A stretch of DNA of 25,346 bases from Clostridiales bacterium (GTDB taxonomy: Bacteria > Bacillota_A > Clostridia > Saccharofermentanales > Saccharofermentanaceae): positions 1 to 25,346 of the forward strand of contig JAGCGE010000020.1 in assembly GCA_017649745.1 (NCBI GenBank). The letters run 5' to 3'. A program made the position numbers and the translations under genes. Below, piece by piece: positions 7,302-14,791 of this stretch (the stretch's first letter is position 1; each line of letters starts with the position of its first letter). A model generated the notes under the pieces. The model worked only from the letters and a program-made list of their open reading frames with translations. It was not told the DNA's origin and searched no databases.

Positions 7302-8140
7302 GCTCTCAAAGCCCCGTTAACTGTGTGCTTGAGAAGTACGGATGTTGTAACGGATCCTACACCCCTTGGAACAGGTGTGATACCCTCAACGATCTCACTT
7401 ACGGATGCGAAATCAACATCACCGCAGAGCTTGCCATTCTCATCAACGTTCATTCCGACGTCAATAACATACTGACCTTCGCGAACATATTCGCTATTAA
7501 GCATCTTAGCTACACCTGCGCATGCAACGATGATATCAGCGGCCTTACACTCAGCCTTAAGATCAGCTGTCTTGGTATGACAGATAGTAACTGTAGCATT
7601 CTCGCCCATGAGAAGCATAGATACAGGCTTACCGATAACAAGGCTTCTTCCTACAACTGTTACCTTCTTACCCTTAAGTTCGATTCCGTAGAACTTTAAG
7701 ATCTCGATAACTGCCTGAGCGGTACATGGTGGAAATGTATTCTTATCTCCAGCGAAAACACCTGCAAGACTAGCAGTTCCCATTGAATCAACATCCTTCA
7801 GAGGATTGATGATTTCCTTGATCCTTGCCTCCGAAAGTGACTTAGGAAGTGGTCTGAACATGAGGATACCGTGGATATCCTTATTCTCATTAGCATCCTT
7901 GATAGCAGCCTCGAGATCATCCTGTGAACAATCAGCAGGAAGCTCCTTAACAACTACCTTACAGTTCATGCTCTCGAACTTCTTAAGAAGTCCTCTCTCA
8001 TATGCGAGATCATCTTCTCTAGCACCAACTCTAACAACTTCCAATGTAGGAACTACACCTTCAAGCTTTAAAGCTTCGATCTGTGGAGCGAGCTCCTCAT
8101 TAATGTTATCTGCTGCCGGTTTACCCAATAATTCTTTCAT
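7298..8140 (-). CDS. folD: FolD-like methylenetetrahydrofolate dehydrogenase, cyclohydrolase residues lost
   Basis: A 280-residue FolD-family protein. FolD normally interconverts 5,10-methylene-, 5,10-methenyl- and 10-formyl-tetrahydrofolate. The dehydrogenase side is intact: VVGRSLVIGKP (162-172), PVPRGVGSVTT near the C-terminus, Y47 and KDVD (115-118). The two residues tied to the cyclohydrolase step differ. The lysine four residues after the conserved Tyr (Y-x3-K) is L51, and the Gln of the GILVQLPLP motif is F95 (GILMFRPLP, 91-99). PCTP has also become PCTA. The protein is therefore probably a dehydrogenase only. The gene directly upstream encodes a separate cyclohydrolase-family protein. 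A GGAAGG site precedes the ATG, and the 3' end overlaps rlmD. Confidence 0.9.
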   Translation of the reverse strand: MKELLGKPAADNINEELAPQIEALKLEGVVPTLEVVRVGAREDDLAYERGLLKKFESMNCKVVVKELPADCSQDDLEAAIKDANENKDIHGILMFRPLPKSLSEARIKEIINPLKDVDSMGTASLAGVFAGDKNTFPPCTAQAVIEILKFYGIELKGKKVTVVGRSLVIGKPVSMLLMGENATVTICHTKTADLKAECKAADIIVACAGVAKMLNSEYVREGQYVIDVGMNVDENGKLCGDVDFASVSEIVEGITPVPRGVGSVTTSVLLKHTVNGALRA

Positions 8141-8157
8141 GTGATTTCCTTCCTTGA

Positions 8158-8772
8158 TCAGCTCTCAAGTCCCTTGTAGACTTCTTCGTATGCTTTATCG
8201 CAGATTGCTACGATCTCATTAACAGCTTCGTTAGTATCGCTGTTGAGCTTATCTGCATATTCTCTGTTCTTCATGAGCTTAGTATTGATATAAACGTTCA
8301 TAGCTGCACCTGTTGCTGCTGCTCTGCAGGCAGCTGCTGCTACACCGACGTCACTTATAGCAAGTCTGGAACCCTTTGTTACGAGCTCATCTACCAAAGC
8401 AGCAACGTCTTTACACTTCATCACGATATCGAATGGAGCCTGAGCAGCTACTACCAAAGCAGCCTCAAGGATATTATCTCTTTCAGGATCATCCTTCGAA
8501 ATACCGTAAGCCTTTGACAATGGCTCGAAAGCATCTGCATCCTTCTGCATGAGATCTAACATCTCATCATTAAGATACTTCGCATCACTTAAGATCCTCT
8601 CGATATCGATCTGGTATTCAGCGTACTTTTTCTTGCCTGTTGTAAGTTCTCCTACCATCGAACATAAAGCGGCACTGACTGCACCCATAAGAGCACTAGC
8701 TCCTCCGCCTCCCGGTACCGGTGCATTAGAGCAAAGTTCGCCTGTGAAAGTAACTATAGTCTTATTCTTCAT
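8158..8772 (-). CDS. fchA: cyclodeaminase/cyclohydrolase family protein (FchA-like methenyl-THF cyclohydrolase)
   Basis: A 204-residue all-helical protein of the FTCD_C family (PF04961-like), whose members include methenyltetrahydrofolate cyclohydrolase FchA and formiminotetrahydrofolate cyclodeaminase. The signature PVPGGGGASALMGAVSAAL is at residues 18-36, close to the family's TPxPGGGSxAAxxGAxxAAL. Ala-rich helices near 135-160 (VGVAAAACRAAATGAAMNVYI) and the overall length also fit. No histidine-degradation genes are adjacent. The neighbouring FolD lacks its own cyclohydrolase residues, so the cyclohydrolase role is favoured. A strong AGAGGTG site precedes the ATG at 8772. The stop lies 17 bases before the folD start. 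Confidence 0.88.
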   Translation of the reverse strand: MKNKTIVTFTGELCSNAPVPGGGGASALMGAVSAALCSMVGELTTGKKKYAEYQIDIERILSDAKYLNDEMLDLMQKDADAFEPLSKAYGISKDDPERDNILEAALVVAAQAPFDIVMKCKDVAALVDELVTKGSRLAISDVGVAAAACRAAATGAAMNVYINTKLMKNREYADKLNSDTNEAVNEIVAICDKAYEEVYKGLES

Positions 8773-8803
8773 ACGCTCACCTCTTGTTGTTTTTTCCTAT
8801 TAG

Positions 8804-8831
8804 AGTTTAGCACATGAAATGACCATAACAA
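8804..8831 (-). promoter_or_regulatory. probable sigma-A promoter for the fchA-folD-rlmD operon
   Basis: On the minus strand TTGTTA (8826-8831) and TAAACT (8804-8809) are separated by 16 bases. A TG dinucleotide one base before the -10 makes it an extended -10 element. Transcription would start about 30 bases upstream of the cyclohydrolase ATG. Each hexamer matches 4 of 6 consensus bases. Confidence 0.5.
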
Positions 8832-8841
8832 AGGAAAACAC

Positions 8842-11800
8842 TTACTTACTCTCGTTGAATTTCTTGTGGATATTATCAATATCTTCTGTAGATCCGCCGC
8901 CTGTATCATTAGGATCCTTGAAATAGCCTTTATCTACAAGACGCAGGAATGCATCGACAACATCATCAGTAAGCTGTGTGCCTCTGACTTCCTTAACGAT
9001 CGATACAGCCTTTTCGAAATTCATCCTCTTTCGATATGGTCTGTCGGAATACATAGCATCAAAGGTATCAGCGACCGCGATGATCTGAGCGACTCTAGGG
9101 ATCTCATCTCCCTTAAGCTGCTTAGGATATCCCTTACCGTCAGGTCTTTCATGGTGTGCTCCTGCTCCTATAGCAAGTTCAGGCATGATACTGATATCTT
9201 TAAGCACGATATAACCCTGACCGGAGTGAGACTTGATCTTCGCGAACTCCTCATCCGTAAGCTTACCAGGCTTATTAAGGATCTCCGGCGGAACGGCGAT
9301 CTTTCCTATATCATGAAGGAGTGCGATATTATAGTACTTCTCGACTGTCTCTTCATCGTAGCCAAGTTCCTTGGTAAGAAGCGCCGTATACTCGGCAACT
9401 CTCGTGGAGTGACCGTTCGTATACTTGTCTTTCATATCGATCGTCTTCGCGAAAGCTTCGATCATCTCACGGATAAACGTCTTGTTCTCTTCCTGTTTCT
9501 TGAGGAGCTTATTCATTCTCTGTCTGTTAAAGAGCATTACAGCAGCAACAACAGCTGCGATAAGAAGGATCACGCACAAGATCCAGAACCAAATGCTCTC
9601 GTAGAAAGCTTTACGTTTAACGATCTGGATCGATACTTCCTGATCGCTGTTCTGAAGTTTCAGTATGAAGTTATACTTACCGCCCTTAAGGTTAGTGTAG
9701 TTGATAGTCTCAAGTTCACTTCTCCTTATGGTGATCATCTCCTGATCAAAGCCATCAAGCTTATACTCGATCACAGGATCCATAAGAGAGTACGAATATA
9801 CATACGCACAGATCGAGATCTTACGGACATCTGATGACAGATGATAACTTCCGTCAGCCGAAGGGAATGTCCTTACACCATCAACATCAATATACGGCAC
9901 GCTCATTCTGATCTTCGTATTATGCTTGAAATCATCATTGATATTTACCTTAGCAACACCCGTAGATCCTGAGATAAGAAGATCACCGTTATTGGTCAAG
10001 GAACTGTAGGAGTTCGCTGTCGAAATACATGGAAGACCATTTTCCATACCATAGAAAGTGTAGTTGATCTCTTCACACTTAAGAAGATCTTCGACAGGTA
10101 CGACATAGATTCCGTTACTGGAAAGGATCCACATCTCATTCTTGTCATTCATGTACATATCGAAGTTGTTAGAATAAGGCAACTCCTTCACAACATGGAT
10201 CTTATAGGAACTGTCGAGATAAGCGATAGAGTTACTCAGGATAAGCCAATAGACATTATTTACATCATCTCTTTTTATCCTCATGACTACATCAGACATA
10301 AGACCGTCTTCAGTTCCGATATGAAGTGATTTGTTGTCTCCGTCATTAATGATATAGATACCGGAACCATCTGTACCCATCATAACAGCACCGTCAAAAG
10401 CTTCTGTTACGGTGAGGATCTCAGGGTTCGCGATCCTGTAGGACGAATCATAGATCTTAGTTACCTTGTCGTTATCAAGTACTGCCACACCGCCTGTACA
10501 TGCAACAAGGAACTTGCCGTCTGATCTCTCATAAACTGTTCTTACACGCTCAGAAGGAAGACCGTCCTTCTTGCTAAAAGTAACGACATGTCCATTATCA
10601 TATCTGATCAGGCCGTAATCGCTGAAAGTAGAGATCCATATGCGATCCGAACTGTCGGCTATGATAGATCTTATCTTGCATCCGTCGAGCATAGCGATAA
10701 GATCTGTCTCGTCAAGTTCAACACCTGAAGCAGTTACTGCACTCTTGATCTGAACAGTCTTTTCGGCACTGACTCCGTTTAATACAGCAAGTCCGTCAGA
10801 CATTCCGACATACAGCTTGTTATTACAGTAACAAGTGGAGTTAACTACAGCAGGAGAAAGTCCGTACTTTCTGAAAATATCAGTAAACTGATTCTCGACT
10901 ATCTTCATTACACCCTGTCTGCTGGATGCGAACCACATGTTACCCTGGAAATCGACAGTCATGTAATCGACATCAGTTGTCATAGGGAAGTTCTTGAATA
11001 CTTCGATCTTATAGTTGTACCAGACGCCTATTCCGCTGTCTGAGCAGATCCAGAGTTTTCCGTTGTGATAACGGAGACAGTTTATATACTCGAGTGGAGA
11101 TGTATCGATAGAATTCAATATATTGATCGTCTTCTTCTGGAAGTCCACCTTACAGTAGAAGACAGCAGTCTCGTTTGTTCCAATGTAATAGCAATCTTCT
11201 TTCTCGGCATCAGGACATATAGTATGAACACCGCTTATTCCGATATCTGAACCGGAAAGATAAAGGGATACCTGGCCGCCCTCCAAAACGAAGAAAGCGC
11301 CCTCCATCGTAACACCGCATATCCTGTTATTGTTCTGCTTATATAATTCACGGACATACTGATTCTTGATCCTCGGATCGGACAGAGGACCCAGGTTACC
11401 GTATTTATCCATCATGGATATTCCGTTAGTGGTCGCTATATAGATATTCTCGTCATCATCTTCAGCGATACATCTTACTGATGCAGAACCAAGTCCGTCA
11501 TTCTTGCCGTACATAGTACTGGTTCCGTCGCTTTTCATAACGGCGACACCGTTATCATTTGTCGCTACCCATAATCTGTCCTTGCTGTCTACAAACAGAT
11601 TAACGACACTGGCAATACCTGTTGTGGAATCTATTCTCTCGAATTTTTTACCGTCATATCTGATAAGGCCGCTATAGCTTCCTATCCAGATACATCCGTC
11701 GGAGGTCATGACTACTGCATTCGCTTCAGAAGTAGGAAGTCCGTTGGAATTATCATATAAAACAGTGGAATACCCGTCTGAACTTGATGAAGGATCTACC

Positions 11801-11940
11801 ACGCCATCATCATACTGAATAGAGGCCGTAGCTGCATTGATACCGATCTGATCTCTCAGCGGTACAATCGAAAAAACGATGGCAATTGTCAGGATACAGA
11901 CAATGCCGATCTTCAACATCCTTGACATACACTTATTCAT
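8842..11940 (-). CDS. membrane receptor: signal anchor, two-component-regulator propellers, Y_Y_Y domain, HD-GYP c-di-GMP phosphodiesterase domain
   Basis: A 1032-residue protein with parts normally seen in hybrid two-component sensors, but ending in HD-GYP instead of a histidine kinase. Order: N-terminal membrane segment (about 9-28); propeller-type repeats (about 60-670) with recurring cores such as GCIWIGSYSGLIRYDG, DRLWVATNDNGVAVM, DRIWISTFSDYGLIRYDNG and GLPSERVRTV; a Y_Y_Y-like beta domain (about 705-775, YSLMDPVIEYKLDGF); a transmembrane helix (about 783-804); a short coiled linker; then HD-GYP (about 825-1005). The catalytic HDIGK is at 876-880, HHERPDGKGYP at 929-939 and ADTFDAM at 957-963, so c-di-GMP hydrolysis is expected. 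The ligand sensed by the outer propellers is unknown. The start has only a weak ribosome binding site. Confidence 0.88.
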   Translation of the reverse strand: MNKCMSRMLKIGIVCILTIAIVFSIVPLRDQIGINAATASIQYDDGVVDPSSSSDGYSTVLYDNSNGLPTSEANAVVMTSDGCIWIGSYSGLIRYDGKKFERIDSTTGIASVVNLFVDSKDRLWVATNDNGVAVMKSDGTSTMYGKNDGLGSASVRCIAEDDDENIYIATTNGISMMDKYGNLGPLSDPRIKNQYVRELYKQNNNRICGVTMEGAFFVLEGGQVSLYLSGSDIGISGVHTICPDAEKEDCYYIGTNETAVFYCKVDFQKKTINILNSIDTSPLEYINCLRYHNGKLWICSDSGIGVWYNYKIEVFKNFPMTTDVDYMTVDFQGNMWFASSRQGVMKIVENQFTDIFRKYGLSPAVVNSTCYCNNKLYVGMSDGLAVLNGVSAEKTVQIKSAVTASGVELDETDLIAMLDGCKIRSIIADSSDRIWISTFSDYGLIRYDNGHVVTFSKKDGLPSERVRTVYERSDGKFLVACTGGVAVLDNDKVTKIYDSSYRIANPEILTVTEAFDGAVMMGTDGSGIYIINDGDNKSLHIGTEDGLMSDVVMRIKRDDVNNVYWLILSNSIAYLDSSYKIHVVKELPYSNNFDMYMNDKNEMWILSSNGIYVVPVEDLLKCEEINYTFYGMENGLPCISTANSYSSLTNNGDLLISGSTGVAKVNINDDFKHNTKIRMSVPYIDVDGVRTFPSADGSYHLSSDVRKISICAYVYSYSLMDPVIEYKLDGFDQEMITIRRSELETINYTNLKGGKYNFILKLQNSDQEVSIQIVKRKAFYESIWFWILCVILLIAAVVAAVMLFNRQRMNKLLKKQEENKTFIREMIEAFAKTIDMKDKYTNGHSTRVAEYTALLTKELGYDEETVEKYYNIALLHDIGKIAVPPEILNKPGKLTDEEFAKIKSHSGQGYIVLKDISIMPELAIGAGAHHERPDGKGYPKQLKGDEIPRVAQIIAVADTFDAMYSDRPYRKRMNFEKAVSIVKEVRGTQLTDDVVDAFLRLVDKGYFKDPNDTGGGSTEDIDNIHKKFNESK

Positions 11941-11978
11941 ATTTACTTTGCCCCACTATGTTCTTCTAATATTTTAAA

Positions 11979-11984
11979 CCTCCT
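11979..11984 (-). promoter_or_regulatory. perfect AGGAGG placed 38 bases upstream of the receptor start
   Basis: The minus strand carries AGGAGG at 11984-11979, but no ATG, GTG or TTG lies at a usable distance. The frame of the receptor is closed upstream by a TAG within 18 bases of its ATG, so no longer in-frame start can use this site. It may be an orphan site, part of a folded leader, or chance. Confidence 0.3.
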
Positions 11985-12042
11985 AAAGATAAAATTACAT
12001 CTTTGTTTTCGATTGTTCAAACTTCTTTAACAACTTTTCGGA

Positions 12043-12078
12043 GTATTAAAATAGCCGACACAAAAATGTCGGCTATTT
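12043..12078 (-). terminator. intrinsic terminator of the NlpC/P60 gene
   Basis: A perfect 12-bp inverted repeat (AAATAGCCGACA at 12049-12060 and its complement at 12067-12078) with a 6-base loop lies 3 bases after the stop of the SH3b-NlpC/P60 gene. On the minus strand the stem ends in TTTT followed by AATAC, a short U tract. It separates this gene from the HD-GYP receptor gene. Confidence 0.8.
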
Positions 12079-12081
12079 AGA

Positions 12082-13392
12082 TTACTGAATAAGTCTTCTG
12101 ATCGTCAGGATAGGCATCATGTCAACGCTTCCGTATACTACGCTTCCTCGAGAGCTCGATGCGTGGATGACCTGGCCGCCTCCGACATAGATTCCTACGT
12201 GTCCGCAATATCCTCCACCGGTATCCCAGCAGACTACATCTCCTACGGCGATATCAGAACGGGCAACATTGATACCGCATCCCGTGATCGACTGTGCCAG
12301 GTGAGGAACGGATACACCAACCTGCCTGTATGCGAATACTACAAGTCCTGAACAGTCAACACCGCTCGTTGATTCTCCGGCCCATACATAACTTACGCCG
12401 AGCATCGATTCACAGATCTTTACAACACTTGAACCGTTACATCCTGAGATAGCAGGAAGCGAAGCGACCTTACCTGTCTTTCCTCCGCCTGAAGAACCGC
12501 CGCTTGATGAGCGTCTGGTCGGAACAGGAGTTGGTGTCGGAGGAGGTGTCTGAGTCGTATATGAGATATATACATAACCTTCGTTGCCATTAGGAGTAAC
12601 TACCTTGTACCACTTATCTACTATAGCTGAACATTCAAGTCTGGTATCACGTGACAAAGAGCCGAGATAATCTGCGCCTGCGTCAGGACCTGCTCTAAGT
12701 GACAAGCTGTCGCAATCTACCCATACTGTACGTGCGATAGCGATCGGGATAGGTTCGATGGAAAGTGTATTTGTTAATACATAACCTTCAACCTCGTCAT
12801 CTGTGCGAACCTTTGACCATGAATCACCGACTCCGATCCTGGTAACTGCTGAACCCTTTGCAATAGATGTAAGGGTCATGGAACTCATATCAGGAGTCTC
12901 TTTAATGATCGAATTATCAGCTGCTATATAATACTTAGTCTCATCAGGTGCGAATACTGATGTATCAAGAAGCTCGATCGGAAGATCAGCTTCATCGTAA
13001 CGCTGTACGATAGTGAAAGTCGGTACATCACTATATCTTGTAGCTGTAGGTGTCTCCTCTTCAGGAGCTGCGCCTTCAACATATGTTGCTCTTGCAACGC
13101 CACCCTGACTAACATCGATGAGTCCATCTTCAGTCAGCTGAACATCTGTATTACCTTCATCACTTACCGGAACAGCTTCCGCAAGGATAGGATCAGGTGT
13201 CCACTCCTCTGGTTCTTCAGGCTGCTGCGGCTGTTCTTCTTCAGGGAAAGTATCTGCATATGCTCTTCTTACGGCAACACGAGGATTAACTCCACCACTG
13301 ATACCGATCGGCCAACAAAGGATCGGAATCGTTACCGAAGCACATATAAGAATCGAAAGTAAATGTTGTTTCGGGTTCTTTTTAAAAACCAT
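12082..13392 (-). CDS. secreted SH3b-NlpC/P60 peptidoglycan endopeptidase
   Basis: A 436-residue exported wall hydrolase. A basic N-terminus (FKKNPKQH) and a hydrophobic stretch (11-33) form a signal peptide or anchor. A Pro/Glu-rich spacer (50-75) and a low-complexity acidic region follow. Two bacterial SH3 domains lie at about 153-213 and 222-280 (the second with SLSLRAGPDAG and NEGYVYIS). A Pro/Ser/Gly linker (281-308) leads to NlpC/P60 (about 320-436). Catalytic C347 in DCSGLV, H398 in GHVGIYVGGG and H410 are visible. The family cleaves stem peptides, often D-gamma-Glu to diaminopimelate bonds. The SD is weak (GGTAAATA next to the ATG). The gene is monocistronic, with an extended -10 promoter and its own terminator. 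Confidence 0.92.
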   Translation of the reverse strand: MVFKKNPKQHLLSILICASVTIPILCWPIGISGGVNPRVAVRRAYADTFPEEEQPQQPEEPEEWTPDPILAEAVPVSDEGNTDVQLTEDGLIDVSQGGVARATYVEGAAPEEETPTATRYSDVPTFTIVQRYDEADLPIELLDTSVFAPDETKYYIAADNSIIKETPDMSSMTLTSIAKGSAVTRIGVGDSWSKVRTDDEVEGYVLTNTLSIEPIPIAIARTVWVDCDSLSLRAGPDAGADYLGSLSRDTRLECSAIVDKWYKVVTPNGNEGYVYISYTTQTPPPTPTPVPTRRSSSGGSSGGGKTGKVASLPAISGCNGSSVVKICESMLGVSYVWAGESTSGVDCSGLVVFAYRQVGVSVPHLAQSITGCGINVARSDIAVGDVVCWDTGGGYCGHVGIYVGGGQVIHASSSRGSVVYGSVDMMPILTIRRLIQ

Positions 13393-13424
13393 TATTTACC
13401 ATTACCTTTCTCAAAATCCTATAT

Positions 13425-13433
13425 ATTATACCA
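13425..13433 (-). promoter_or_regulatory. extended -10 promoter element (TGGTATAAT) of the NlpC/P60 gene
   Basis: The minus strand reads TGG then TATAAT at 13433-13425, a perfect extended -10, about 33 bases upstream of the ATG at 13392. No convincing -35 hexamer is seen at 16-18 bases, as is usual for extended -10 promoters. Confidence 0.6.
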
Positions 13434-13481
13434 CGTTTGGGGTCATTTTTTGAGTGAAAACCACGGTACGCCTAGCACGCA

Positions 13482-14789
13482 TCAATTTTGAGGCGCAATA
13501 CCGAGGTCCTTATCGCCGTCACGGCTGATAAAGCTCATAGGAGGAAGTACCGCATCAGACGATATCTTCATGTAGTAAGTCATCTTTGAATGAGGTGTAG
13601 ATTCGATCGGATTCATGTCCTCATCGTAAAGTTCAACAATAGTAAACGGCTCAACATAACCCTTAGGGATAAGCGCGTTTACAACGTCACCCTTGAACAC
13701 TTTGTTCCTCTGGCTGACCTTGTAAAGACCATCCTTTTCGCCCTCGATAACACCTACAACGAAAGCAGGTTTGTTGTATGACTTATCCTCAACGATCTGC
13801 GCATTTTTTCCAGGATCATCATAGAAAAAACCTGTCGCATAATCTCTGTGGACTATCTTATCGAGGATCTCGTGCCATTTGTCATCGACCTTGTAATCCT
13901 CTCCCTGCTCGAAAAAGCTGTCGACTGCTTCCCTGTAAGCCTTGGTTACAACTGCTGCGTAGAAAGCACCCTTGATCCTTCCCTCGAGCTTAAAGCTGTC
14001 GACTCCTGCCTTGATAAGTTCAGGAACATGGTCGATCATCGAAATGTCTTTACTGTTGAATATGTATGTTCCGTGAGAATCTTCTTCAATAGGAAGCTTG
14101 TCCTCAAGTCTTTTCTCCTCAACTACAAAGCTATTCGTCGCGAGATTTTCCTGCTCGTCAACATAATAACCCCAACGGCATGGCTGAGCACATGCACCGT
14201 GGTTCGAACTTCTGCCTGTGTAGTAATTTGACAGGAGACATCTTCCTGAATATGAAACACACATTGCTCCGTGAACAAAGCATTCAATAGTCATGTCAGC
14301 AGGGATCTTGGATCTAATCTCTGAGATCTGCTCCAATGAAAGCTCTCTGGCAAGAACTACTCTTCTTGCACCCTGCTCATACCAGAACATGCATCCTTCG
14401 CTGTTTGTTACGCTAGCCTGTGTTGAGATATGGATCTCAAGATCAGGAGCGAGCTGCCTTACTTTTCGAAAGATACCTGCATCAGATACTATAACGGCAT
14501 CAGCCTTAGCTTCATTGGCGACGAATAAGATCTCTTTATCAAGGATAGAAAGGTCTGTCTCATGAGCCATGATATTCATGGTTACATAGCACTTAACATT
14601 ATGCGCGTGAGCATATGCGATACCTTCTATCATTTCTTCGTGAGTGAAATTACCGCTGAATGTACGAAGTCCGAATGTCTTGCCGGACATATAGACGGCG
14701 TCTGCACCATAAGCAACAGCTGTCTTAAGTTTCTCGAGATCGCCTGCAGGGCTCAAAATCTCAACAGATGAACGATCTTTCATTATCAT
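13482..14789 (-). CDS. peptidase U32 family protein (TrhP/RlhA-like RNA hydroxylation factor)
   Basis: A 435-residue U32-family protein with a TIM-barrel-like first part (ILSPAGDLEKLKTAVAYGADAV, 11-32 region) and the family signature at 169-188, E-x-F-x2-G-A-M-C-x4-G-x-C-x-L-S, fully matched. C177, C184, C200 and C204 may coordinate a metal or cluster. Although named for a collagenase, close bacterial relatives (TrhP/YegQ, RlhA/YdcP) take part in hydroxylating tRNA or 23S rRNA uridine or cytidine using prephenate; which one applies here is not decidable. The C-terminal beta domain (about 345-425) is the one usual in the long form. It starts 2 bases after the mltG stop and closes the operon. 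Confidence 0.88.
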   Translation of the reverse strand: MIMKDRSSVEILSPAGDLEKLKTAVAYGADAVYMSGKTFGLRTFSGNFTHEEMIEGIAYAHAHNVKCYVTMNIMAHETDLSILDKEILFVANEAKADAVIVSDAGIFRKVRQLAPDLEIHISTQASVTNSEGCMFWYEQGARRVVLARELSLEQISEIRSKIPADMTIECFVHGAMCVSYSGRCLLSNYYTGRSSNHGACAQPCRWGYYVDEQENLATNSFVVEEKRLEDKLPIEEDSHGTYIFNSKDISMIDHVPELIKAGVDSFKLEGRIKGAFYAAVVTKAYREAVDSFFEQGEDYKVDDKWHEILDKIVHRDYATGFFYDDPGKNAQIVEDKSYNKPAFVVGVIEGEKDGLYKVSQRNKVFKGDVVNALIPKGYVEPFTIVELYDEDMNPIESTPHSKMTYYMKISSDAVLPPMSFISRDGDKDLGIAPQN

Positions 14790-14791
14790 AA

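Noticed and set aside
7121..7699. 192-codon plus-strand frame opposite rlmD and folD
   Set aside because: Cys/His-scattered translation without motifs, opposite two certain genes.
8866..9834. 322-codon open frame on the plus strand opposite the HD-GYP region
   Set aside because: It lies wholly antisense to a well-supported domain, has Ile/Ser/Cys-rich composition without motifs and no ribosome binding site; it arises from codon bias of the real gene.
13482..14789. Collagenase
   Set aside because: The U32 name is historical; chromosomal relatives in ribosome or wall operons are RNA hydroxylation factors.
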